From CAIUSP01 sp964594365 (GTDB taxonomy: Bacteria > Actinomycetota > Thermoleophilia > Solirubrobacterales > 70-9): DNA of 64,000 nucleotides. A program made the translations under genes and the position numbers. The stretch spans positions 62,001 to 126,000 of the forward strand of contig CAZQMB010000001.1 of the NCBI GenBank assembly GCA_964594365.1. The letters are read 5' to 3'. Of this stretch, positions 34,602-41,845 are shown one piece after another. The notes beneath the pieces were generated by a model, which was not told where the DNA came from, ran no database searches, and saw only the letters and a program-made list of their open reading frames with translations. The number at the start of each line of letters is the position of its first letter. Position 1 is the first letter of the stretch.

Positions 34602-35834
34602 TCAGCTCGCGGCTCCGACCGCCTCTACCTCATCCTCGAAGGACTTCACATCGGGCTCTATCACGCTCATCTCGAAACTCTCACGGGTAGCGTCGAGGGT
34701 CTTCAGGCCATCCCCGGTGATGTAGGCGACCACTCGCTCGGTCGGGTCGATCCTGCCCGCCGCAGCGAGTTTGGCGAGCGTCGCGATCGTCACGCCACCA
34801 GCGGTTTCGGTGAACACCCCTGTGGTCTCGGCGAGTAGCTTGATCCCCGCCCTTATCTCGTCGTCGGTGACCGCGTCGACGGATCCTCCCGTGTCGCGAG
34901 CGATCTCCAATGCATAGATACCGTCCGCTGGATTCCCGATCGCGAGGCTCTTGGCGATCGTGTCGGGCTTCTGGGGACGACAGACCTCGTGTCCTTCCTG
35001 GAATGCGGTCGCAACCGGCGAGCAGCCGGCGGCCTGAGCACCGGAGAAGGTGGGCATCTCACCTTGGACCAGACCGAGATCGAGCCATTCCCCGATGCCC
35101 CGGTTGATCTTCGTGAACAGTGAGCCCGATGCGACCGGACAGACGATGCGGTCGGGCAATTCCCAGCCGAGTTGCTCGATCGTCTCGTAGGCCAGAGTCT
35201 TGGAACCCTCCGAGTAGTAAGGCCTGAGGTTGACGTTGACGAACGCCCAAGGTCTCGACTGGGAGAGTTCGGTGCACAGTCGATTGACATCGTCGTAGGT
35301 TCCCCTCACCCCGACCAGCTCCGTGTCGTAGATGCCGGTTGCGAGGAGCTTCTGTTCCTCGAGGTTCGAGGGTACGAAGACGAAGGACTCGAAACCACCA
35401 GCCGATGCGTGGGCTGCAACCGCGTTTGCGAGATTGCCGGTGGAAGCACAGGCGACGGTCTTGAAGCCGAGTTCACGGGCTCTCGCAAGCGCAACGGAGA
35501 CGACACGGTCCTTGAAGGAGTGGGTCGGGTTAGCCGCATCATTCTTGATCCACACCTCCTCCAACCCGAGGCTCTCGGCGAGGCGATCCGCCCGGATCAG
35601 GGGGGTCATGCCGGTGCAGAGAGGGTCGGTCGAGCCCGCAGCTATCGGGAGGAAGTCCGCGTAACGGCGAATCGTCTGCGGTCCCGCCTGAATGCTCCGA
35701 CGTACCTCGTCTGCGTCCAGGCCCGTGAAGTCATAGGCCACCTCGAGCGGGCCGAAACAGTCCGCACAGACGAAACTGGCGTCGAGTTCGTACTCGACTC
35801 CGCATTCCTTGCATCTGAGTGATTTCTCGTTCAC
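34602..35834 (-). CDS. Threonine-synthase-like PLP enzyme with N-terminal zinc ribbon
   Basis: 410 residues. N-terminal rubredoxin-like zinc ribbon (Cys8, Cys11, Cys23, Cys26). Fold-type II PLP core: PLP lysine Lys108 in NPTHSFKDR, phosphate loop region CASTGNLANAVAAHA, and VCPVASGSLFTKI. This is the threonine-synthase motif set, so family annotation is thrC (O-phosphohomoserine to threonine). The SAM-I riboswitch in its leader and the adjacent sulfur carrier argue that it may instead perform beta- or gamma-replacement with a sulfur donor. GTG start with AGGGGAT upstream. Confidence 0.85.
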   Translation of the reverse strand: MNEKSLRCKECGVEYELDASFVCADCFGPLEVAYDFTGLDADEVRRSIQAGPQTIRRYADFLPIAAGSTDPLCTGMTPLIRADRLAESLGLEEVWIKNDAANPTHSFKDRVVSVALARARELGFKTVACASTGNLANAVAAHASAGGFESFVFVPSNLEEQKLLATGIYDTELVGVRGTYDDVNRLCTELSQSRPWAFVNVNLRPYYSEGSKTLAYETIEQLGWELPDRIVCPVASGSLFTKINRGIGEWLDLGLVQGEMPTFSGAQAAGCSPVATAFQEGHEVCRPQKPDTIAKSLAIGNPADGIYALEIARDTGGSVDAVTDDEIRAGIKLLAETTGVFTETAGGVTIATLAKLAAAGRIDPTERVVAYITGDGLKTLDATRESFEMSVIEPDVKSFEDEVEAVGAAS

Positions 35835-35860
35835 AGCCTGAACATCCCCTAGAAACGTTT

Positions 35861-35892
35861 GGACCTCCGCCTGGAAGTTGTTGCGGAGGTCC
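35861..35892 (-). terminator. Expression-platform hairpin downstream of the SAM riboswitch
   Basis: Minus strand perfect 10-bp stem GGACCTCCGC/GCGGAGGTCC with a 12-nt loop, followed by AAACGTTTCT. It sits between the riboswitch and the thrC SD. The T-tract is weak, so it could act as a terminator or a downstream switching helix. Confidence 0.55.
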
Positions 35893-35907
35893 GGTTGAGG
35901 ACATCTC

Positions 35908-36019
35908 CCACATCTTCCAGGCCTTGCGTGCCTGCTGGATTTGGCACCTACCTCGAACTCTCGTTCTCAGTGGTTGCCGGGGTTTCGTCGGGCCAGTCCC
36001 TCCACCCCTCTTCATGTGG
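35908..36019 (-). promoter_or_regulatory. SAM-I (S-box) riboswitch
   Basis: About 112 nt on the minus strand. P1 is CCACAT/ATGTGG. The core reads AGAGGGGTGGAGGGACTGG, CCCGACGAAACCCCGGCAACC and GGTGCCAAATCC, nearly identical to the S-box consensus (kink-turn, pseudoknot and SAM pocket), with a P4 hairpin CAGG/CCTG next. It controls the threonine-synthase-like gene and probably the sulfur carrier. S-box RNAs normally shut off methionine/SAM genes when SAM is high. Confidence 0.95.
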
Positions 36020-36036
36020 TGACTATGTGAACGGGG

Positions 36037-36042
36037 ACTATA
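36037..36042 (-). promoter_or_regulatory. Putative -10 box (TATAGT) for the SAM riboswitch transcript
   Basis: TATAGT on the minus strand about 18 nt before riboswitch P1. No good -35 seen. With the corA promoter it fills most of the 315-bp divergent gap 35835-36149. Confidence 0.45.
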
Positions 36043-36111
36043 GCAACCGAATCCGAGGTGATGAACGCCACGGCCGCAAGACGCCCGCCACGTGTCTTTC
36101 GCGATGGGCTG

Positions 36112-36117
36112 TAAGGT
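36112..36117 (+). promoter_or_regulatory. Candidate -10 box (TAAGGT) upstream of corA
   Basis: TAAGGT lies 10 nt before an ATG at 36128 and 32 nt before the chosen corA start (36150). The 36128 ATG is in another frame. Confidence 0.35.
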
Positions 36118-36149
36118 CCCTCTCACGATGGAAACGACCACCAACACCG

Positions 36150-37169
36150 ATGGCGAACGAGCGGCGGATCCCGAGCCTCCCTCGCCCGAGGCTGCGCAGG
36201 CAGCGTACCGGTGGGCTGGTCGTACCGGGAACGCCTGAGCAGCGCGGGCCGCGGATAGAGGAGGTCGCCGCCGAAGGGCTGCGCTGGATCAAGATCGACG
36301 CCCCCGGCGCCGTGGAGCAGAGCTGGCTGGAGGAGAACTTCGATTTCCACGCGCTCGATCTCGAGGACGTTCTGTCTCGCAACCAGCGCCCGAAGATCGA
36401 TCGCTACGACGATTACATGTTCATCGTCTTGAACTTCCCGGTCTTCGATGCCGAGATCGGTCGGCTGGTCACCGGCGAGCTCGACATCTTCGTCGGCGAG
36501 GGTTTCCTGATCACGATCCCGAATCGGCCCCTTCCACCGGTCGATTACCTGTTCGAGCGATGCAGACAGAAAGAGGATCTTCGCGAGGAACTCTTCTCGA
36601 GAGGATCGGGCTACCTGCTCTACCGGATCGTCGACGATGGATTCGACTACTGCTTCCCGATGCTCCGGAAAGTCGGCAACAAGCTCGATGCATTGGAGGC
36701 GGAGATCTTCTCGGGGAGATCCGAGGAGATAGTCAGGGATCTGTCGAACGTCAAGCAGGAGATCATCAATTTCAGGAAGGTGATCCGGCCGCAGCGGCCG
36801 GTTCTGACCGATCTCGAGAGAGTGAAACAGCGATATCTCGCCGCCGATCTCGATCTCGAGATCTACTTCGACGACATCGTCGACGCTCAGGAGCGGATCT
36901 GGGACATGCTCGAGAACTACAAAGAGGTCGTCGAGGCCCTCGAGGAGTCGAACGAGGCCGTGATCAGTCACAGGGTGAACGACATCCTCAGAGTGCTCAC
37001 CTCCATCAGCGTGATCGTCCTCCCCTTGACCTTGCTGGCGAGTATCTGGGGGATGAACGTCGGGGTACCTGGACGTGGCGACGCGACGGCGTTCTGGGTC
37101 GTGATCGGTCTCATGCTCGGGCTGCTGGTCGGCATGGTCGCCTGGTTCCGCAAGCGCGGCTGGCTCTAG
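36150..37169 (+). CDS. corA: CorA-type magnesium/divalent metal transporter
   Basis: 339-residue membrane transporter of the CorA/MIT family. A long cytoplasmic alpha/beta domain (EEVAAEGLRWIKID, FDFHALDLEDVLSRNQRPKID, KVGNKLDALEAEIFSG) leads to two C-terminal membrane helices. The first ends in the pore signature GMN at 301-303. The start is uncertain: the first ~33 residues are Arg/Pro-rich and unlike CorA, and there is no SD. Confidence 0.9.
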   Translation: MANERRIPSLPRPRLRRQRTGGLVVPGTPEQRGPRIEEVAAEGLRWIKIDAPGAVEQSWLEENFDFHALDLEDVLSRNQRPKIDRYDDYMFIVLNFPVFDAEIGRLVTGELDIFVGEGFLITIPNRPLPPVDYLFERCRQKEDLREELFSRGSGYLLYRIVDDGFDYCFPMLRKVGNKLDALEAEIFSGRSEEIVRDLSNVKQEIINFRKVIRPQRPVLTDLERVKQRYLAADLDLEIYFDDIVDAQERIWDMLENYKEVVEALEESNEAVISHRVNDILRVLTSISVIVLPLTLLASIWGMNVGVPGRGDATAFWVVIGLMLGLLVGMVAWFRKRGWL

Positions 37170-37198
37170 CCGGCCACGGCCGAGAGCGCCCTCCCCCC

Positions 37199-37204
37199 TA
37201 CGAT
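37199..37204 (+). promoter_or_regulatory. -10 box (TACGAT) of the HIT gene
   Basis: TACGAT ends 6 nt before the ATG at 37211; leaderless-type. Confidence 0.4.
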
Positions 37205-37210
37205 GCATCG

Positions 37211-37699
37211 ATGGCCAATCATCGGATCTGGGCACCCTGGCGGCTGAAATACGTGAAGGACGCGAGCAAGGACAGCGATCAGGAGTGTGTCTTCTGCCAG
37301 GCACCTGCGGAGGGCCGGGATCGCGAGATGCTGATCGTCCACCGAGGGAAAACCTGCTTCGTGATCCTGAACAAGTTCCCCTACACGAATGGCCACCTCA
37401 TGGTTGCTCCCTACGACCATCTCGGGTCGCTCCAGGGCCTTCCGGATGAGACGATGGCCGAGATGATGGCTCTGACCCGCCGTGCGATGACCGCACTGGA
37501 GGAGGCCTACGGACCCCACGGCTTCAACGTCGGGATGAACCAGGGAAGAGCCGCGGGTGCCGGAGTCGAACACCACGTTCACATGCACGTGGTTCCCCGT
37601 TGGGGCGGCGACACCAATTTCATGCCGGTGCTCGGTGACACTCGGGTGATGCCGCAGACCCTCGAGGAGAGCCTGGCCATGCTCGAGGGAAGGATCTGA
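37211..37699 (+). CDS. HIT-family nucleotide hydrolase/transferase
   Basis: 162-residue histidine-triad protein. Two N-terminal cysteines CVFC (26-29) probably bind zinc with downstream histidines. The catalytic triad HVHMH is at 122-126, followed by VVPRWGGDTNFMPV, a pattern typical of actinobacterial Ap4A phosphorylase-like HIT proteins. Substrate not certain. It is followed after 5 bp by the phosphohexomutase. Confidence 0.9.
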   Translation: MANHRIWAPWRLKYVKDASKDSDQECVFCQAPAEGRDREMLIVHRGKTCFVILNKFPYTNGHLMVAPYDHLGSLQGLPDETMAEMMALTRRAMTALEEAYGPHGFNVGMNQGRAAGAGVEHHVHMHVVPRWGGDTNFMPVLGDTRVMPQTLEESLAMLEGRI

Positions 37700-37704
37700 T
37701 CGAG

Positions 37705-39090
37705 ATGGCCCCGGCCTCTGAGGCACTGCTTCCCGACGAGATCTTCAAGGCGTACGACGTGCGCGGACTCCACGGCGAAGAGATGGACGCGACGACGGCC
37801 ATGGCGATCGGCAATGCCTTCGTTCGTCTTCTGGCCGAGCGAGAGGGTAAGCCGGCAAGCGAGGTCGTCATCGGCCTCGGACGGGACATGCGGCTCACCG
37901 CACCCGAGATGGCCGAGCGATTCGCGGCGGGAGCGCAGAGCGCGGGCGCGTCAGTGCTCGACGCCGGGGAGATCGCGACCGAGGTTCTCTACTTCCTGGT
38001 CGGATCGAGGAGCCTGGACGGCGGAGCAGCGATCACCGCCTCCCACAACCCAAAGGCCTACACCGGAATCAAACTCGTCGGGAGGAATGCTCTGCCGTTA
38101 TCCGGTGACAGCGGCATCCAACAGGTCCGGGACCTCGCGCAGTCCGGATCTCTCGAGGTGTCTGAGCACGGGTCCGTCGAATCCGTCGATGTAACGCGCG
38201 ACTACCGAGAGGCGATGGAGTCCTGGGTAGACCCGGACAAGGTTTCGACGATGAAGGTGGTGGTCGACGGCGGGAACGGCATGGCTGGGCCGACGGCAGG
38301 TCCGCTCCTGCAGAGTCTCCCGATAGAGCTGGTACCTCTCTACTTCGAGCCCAATGGCGAGTTCCCGGGCCATGAGCCCAATCCACTGCTGCCGGAGAAC
38401 CGCGAGCTGATCTGCAGGACAGTGGTCGAGCAGAAGGCTGATCTCGGCATAGCGTGGGACGGCGATGCCGACAGGTGCTTCTTCGTGGACGAGGAGGGCC
38501 GATTCGTCGACGGGGACTTCCTGACCGCGCTCCTCGCCCAGACCGTCCTCGAACGAGATCCGAACGCCGAGGTCCTCTATGACGTGCGGGCGAGCCGTGC
38601 GGTACCTGACCTGGTGGAAGCAGCGGGCGGGACGGCCCGGATCAGTCGGGTCGGACACGCCTTCTTCAAGGCGTTGATGCGAGAGACCGGAGCGATCTTC
38701 GGCGGAGAGGTTTCCGGGCACTACTACTTTCGCGACTTCTATTGCGCCGATTCGGGCACGATCCCGGCCCTCCTGGTCTGCGAACTCCTGTCTGAGCGCG
38801 GCTCGTCGATGTCAGAGATCCTCGAGCCGCTGAGGGCTCGGTACTTCATCTCGGGCGAGATCAACTCTGAGGTCGCCGACCCGACCGGGAAGCTCCAGGA
38901 GATCGAGGCGGCGTTCGAAGACGCCGAGATCTCCACTCTCGACGGAGTCTCGGTCGACTATCCGGACTGGCACTTCAACGTGCGCGCCTCCAACACCGAG
39001 CCGCTCCTACGACTGAATCTCGAATCGCTCGTCTCGCCCGACGACATGATCGAAAAGCGCGACATGCTGCTCGGGATGATCCGCTCGTGA
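37705..39090 (+). CDS. manB: Phosphomannomutase/phosphoglucomutase
   Basis: 461-residue alpha-D-phosphohexomutase interconverting hexose 1- and 6-phosphates. Phosphoserine loop TASHNP at 111-116 (Ser113), metal loop DGDADRC, sugar loop GGEVSGH, and C-terminal phosphate loop RASNTEPLLRL. Substrate could be mannose, glucose or both; its products would feed the nucleotide sugars used by nearby glycosyl genes. ATG with 5 bp after HIT. Confidence 0.93.
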   Translation: MAPASEALLPDEIFKAYDVRGLHGEEMDATTAMAIGNAFVRLLAEREGKPASEVVIGLGRDMRLTAPEMAERFAAGAQSAGASVLDAGEIATEVLYFLVGSRSLDGGAAITASHNPKAYTGIKLVGRNALPLSGDSGIQQVRDLAQSGSLEVSEHGSVESVDVTRDYREAMESWVDPDKVSTMKVVVDGGNGMAGPTAGPLLQSLPIELVPLYFEPNGEFPGHEPNPLLPENRELICRTVVEQKADLGIAWDGDADRCFFVDEEGRFVDGDFLTALLAQTVLERDPNAEVLYDVRASRAVPDLVEAAGGTARISRVGHAFFKALMRETGAIFGGEVSGHYYFRDFYCADSGTIPALLVCELLSERGSSMSEILEPLRARYFISGEINSEVADPTGKLQEIEAAFEDAEISTLDGVSVDYPDWHFNVRASNTEPLLRLNLESLVSPDDMIEKRDMLLGMIRS

Positions 39091-40175
39091 ACTCGACCGG
39101 GGCGACAGGACCCGAGCCAGATGATGGTCGCGGATGGGAGATGGCCGGGGAGGCAGGGCTACACGTACTCCGCATCCCGACGCCGTTCGCTGTCGGTCGG
39201 GTCAACTGCTACCTGATAGAAGACTCCCCCCTGACGCTGGTCGACGTCGGTCCGAACTCCGGCAAATCACTCGACGAGCTCGAGAGCGGACTCCGCGATC
39301 GGGGTCATGCGATCGAAGACCTCGAGCTGATCATCGTCACCCATCAGCACATCGATCACATGGGGTTGCTGGAGATAGTCAGTCGTAGATCGGGGGCGGA
39401 GATAGCCGCGCTGGGGCTCCTGGCCCCGTACCTCGCACGATTCGAAGAAGACGCCGAGCTGGAGGATCAGCGCGCAACGGCGGTGATGGGGAAGAACGGA
39501 GTCCCCGAGGACGTTGCCACCGCGCTGCAATCGGTCAGCCGCAGCTTTCGTGCATGGGGAGGCAGTGCCACGGTGACCCGCCCTCTCGTGGATGGCGAAA
39601 CAGTCGAGCTCGCGAATCGACAGCTGGAAGTCCAGCATCGTCCCGGTCACAGTCCCTCGGACACCTGCTTCTGGGATGAGGATCGCAGGATCCTCCTCGC
39701 TGCCGATCACCTCATCGCCAAGATCTCGTCCAATCCGCTGTTGTCGCGTCCACTCGACGGATCGGCCGAGAGGACGCGCGCGCTGATCGACTACATCGAG
39801 TCGCTGAAGCAGACACGGGAACTCCCGGCGGAGCTCGTTCTGTCCGGCCACGGTGAGCCGATCCTCGATCACGTCCCGCTGATCGACGAGCGATTCAACC
39901 TCTACCAGCGCCGTGCGGAGAAGATCTACGGCCTGGTCAAAGGCGGGCTGAGCACCGGCTACGAGATCTCCCAGGAGATCTGGGGGAATATCGCCGTGAC
40001 ACAGGCGTTCCTCACCATCTCGGAGGTCGTGGGTCATCTCGATCTGCTCGTCGAGGCGGGCTTCGTAACCGAGGATGAAGACGGTGACCTGATCCGCTAC
40101 GCGGTCACCGGCGACGCCGAGCCGGACGAACTGGGCGACCTGATCCCGGGCGGCAACCCGGCCCCGAGGGAGTGA
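39087..40175 (+). CDS. Metallo-beta-lactamase-fold hydrolase
   Basis: 362 residues. Metal motif THQHIDH (85-91), then HRPGHSPSDTCF and LLAADHLI, and ELVLSGHGEPI. A C-terminal winged-helix-like segment (EIWGNIAVTQAFLTISEVVGHLDLL) resembles LACTB2-type hydrolases of thioesters or RNA. No signal peptide. GTG start overlaps pmm by 4 bp and its stop overlaps the lipid kinase, so the three are coupled. Substrate unknown. Confidence 0.87.
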   Translation: MNSTGATGPEPDDGRGWEMAGEAGLHVLRIPTPFAVGRVNCYLIEDSPLTLVDVGPNSGKSLDELESGLRDRGHAIEDLELIIVTHQHIDHMGLLEIVSRRSGAEIAALGLLAPYLARFEEDAELEDQRATAVMGKNGVPEDVATALQSVSRSFRAWGGSATVTRPLVDGETVELANRQLEVQHRPGHSPSDTCFWDEDRRILLAADHLIAKISSNPLLSRPLDGSAERTRALIDYIESLKQTRELPAELVLSGHGEPILDHVPLIDERFNLYQRRAEKIYGLVKGGLSTGYEISQEIWGNIAVTQAFLTISEVVGHLDLLVEAGFVTEDEDGDLIRYAVTGDAEPDELGDLIPGGNPAPRE

Positions 40176-41176
40176 GGGACACGATGCCCACGGGCCTGGA
40201 TCAGATGTCGGAGGCGGATCACCATACGGTCACCGCAGGAGAGCGGAAGCGAATGCTCGTCGTGGTCAACCCGTACGCGACCACTGTCTCCGAAGAGCTG
40301 AAGAACCTCGTCGTATACGCCCTTCAGGCCCGATACGAGGTCGAGGCAGTCGAGACAGAGGAGGCCAACCACGCCACCCGGCTCGCTGCCCGCGCTGCAG
40401 AGGAGGGCTTCGACCTCGTAGTCGCCTTCGGCGGGGACGGAACCCTCAACGAGGTCGCCAACGGGCTCGCCGGATCCGGTACCCCGGTTTCGGTGCTACC
40501 CGGCGGCTCCACGAACGTCATCTGCCGCACATTGGGCATACCGACGGATCTGGTCGACGCTGCGGAGCACCTGATAGCGATCGCTGACACCTTCACACCA
40601 CGCCCGATGGACCTCGGTGTGGTCAACGGCCGCAGGTTCCTCTTCGCATCCGGCTTCGGTCTCGATGCAGACGTGGTCAGACGCGTCGACGAGAACCCCA
40701 GGATGAAGAGCAGCGCAGGCAAATGGTTCTACGCCTATTCAGCCCTCAGCGGCTTCTACTCCTACTGCCTCGGATCACCACCCAAGGTGAGGGTCAACGG
40801 TGGGGAGGCGGATGGACTGACCGGTGCAACGGCGATAGTCCAGAACTCTTCGCCGTTCACCTACTTCGGCTCTCGACCGATCGAACTCTGCGAGAACGTC
40901 GAGCTCGATGACGGGAGGCTGGGCCTCGCTGTGCTCGAGCGATTCGCCCAACGGGATGTACCCAGTCTGATCCCGCGGCTCCTCAGCTCACGACTGTCTG
41001 TACCCGCATCGCGGCGGGTCCATCAAGAGTCCGGCCTGAAGGAGGTCGTGGTCGAGGCGATTGCGGACGGGGGAGGCGATGCCACGCTCCCGCTGCACGT
41101 CGACGGAGATTTCATCGGTAAGTACGACCGCGCCGAGTGGTCGGTGGAACCAGCAGCGCTCAGAGTCGTCTACTGA
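40172..41176 (+). CDS. Diacylglycerol/lipid kinase family protein
   Basis: 334-residue DAGK-catalytic-domain protein (YegS/DgkB/sphingosine-kinase type). Nucleotide signature GGDGTLNEVANG at 87-98 and PGGSTN, then DLGVVNGRRFLFASGFGLDADVV. Likely phosphorylates diacylglycerol or a glycolipid at the membrane surface. GTG at 40172 overlaps the previous stop; an in-frame ATG at 40184 is an alternative. Convergent with the cupredoxin, 3 bp apart. Confidence 0.9.
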   Translation: MRDTMPTGLDQMSEADHHTVTAGERKRMLVVVNPYATTVSEELKNLVVYALQARYEVEAVETEEANHATRLAARAAEEGFDLVVAFGGDGTLNEVANGLAGSGTPVSVLPGGSTNVICRTLGIPTDLVDAAEHLIAIADTFTPRPMDLGVVNGRRFLFASGFGLDADVVRRVDENPRMKSSAGKWFYAYSALSGFYSYCLGSPPKVRVNGGEADGLTGATAIVQNSSPFTYFGSRPIELCENVELDDGRLGLAVLERFAQRDVPSLIPRLLSSRLSVPASRRVHQESGLKEVVVEAIADGGGDATLPLHVDGDFIGKYDRAEWSVEPAALRVVY

Positions 41177-41179
41177 CCC

Positions 41180-41845
41180 TCATCGGAAGGTGCGAGTCGT
41201 GCCAGAGAGGCTTCCGTACGGCACCGTACCCCGCACGGCGATCCGAATGGCACGCTGGGAGGAGATCCTGCGGCGAAACGACTTCGGGAGGGAGATGGCG
41301 ATGACCTTTGCACTCCCTGCGGCAAGATCACCCGTTCCAGAACCGATCCGGCGGTTGCCGCTGTGCACCTCGAAGCGCAGCGCAGGAACGGCCGACTCGG
41401 ACCTGAACTCGATCCGCAGGATGCCTCGGCGGACGAGCACGCGTTTGCGAGCCGGCAGGATCCTGGCATCGACCAAGGGCCTGTCCCAGGCCGCCCCTCC
41501 CGGACCTACGGTCAGGTCCGCTTCCATCCCGGGGTGCAGTGAACAGAAGAACGGATAGGTACCGCTGACGAGGTACTCCACCCCATCGACAGTGCCGGAA
41601 CCCCCAGGCCCCACCGTTTCAGACTCGAAGAGGAATCCGCCACCGAAGAGCGAGAAGGACTTGACGTTGTGGGGCCGGTCATCCGCATTGTCGAAGGTCA
41701 CCGAATCACCCTGCTCGATCGAGTAGTCCGCAGCAGAGAAGACGTTGCCGACACCCGTCCCGATGGTCACGGTCGCAGCGTGAGCCGTGACCGGTACAGC
41801 GAGCAGTACTGCGGATACGAACAACGATGCGATCGCTCTGCCCAT
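41180..41845 (-). CDS. Exported cupredoxin (plastocyanin/azurin-like) protein
   Basis: 221 residues. A signal peptide (MGRAIASLFVSAVLLAVPVT then AHA) is followed by a cupredoxin domain. The type 1 copper ligands are His59 in DRPHNV and the loop C-x2-H-x2-M (Cys101, His104, Met107). A second beta-rich region without metal motif fills residues 115-221. Start ATG overlaps the rel stop by one base (TGATG). Probably an envelope electron carrier; partner unknown. Confidence 0.88.
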   Translation of the reverse strand: MGRAIASLFVSAVLLAVPVTAHAATVTIGTGVGNVFSAADYSIEQGDSVTFDNADDRPHNVKSFSLFGGGFLFESETVGPGGSGTVDGVEYLVSGTYPFFCSLHPGMEADLTVGPGGAAWDRPLVDARILPARKRVLVRRGILRIEFRSESAVPALRFEVHSGNRRIGSGTGDLAAGSAKVIAISLPKSFRRRISSQRAIRIAVRGTVPYGSLSGTTRTFR

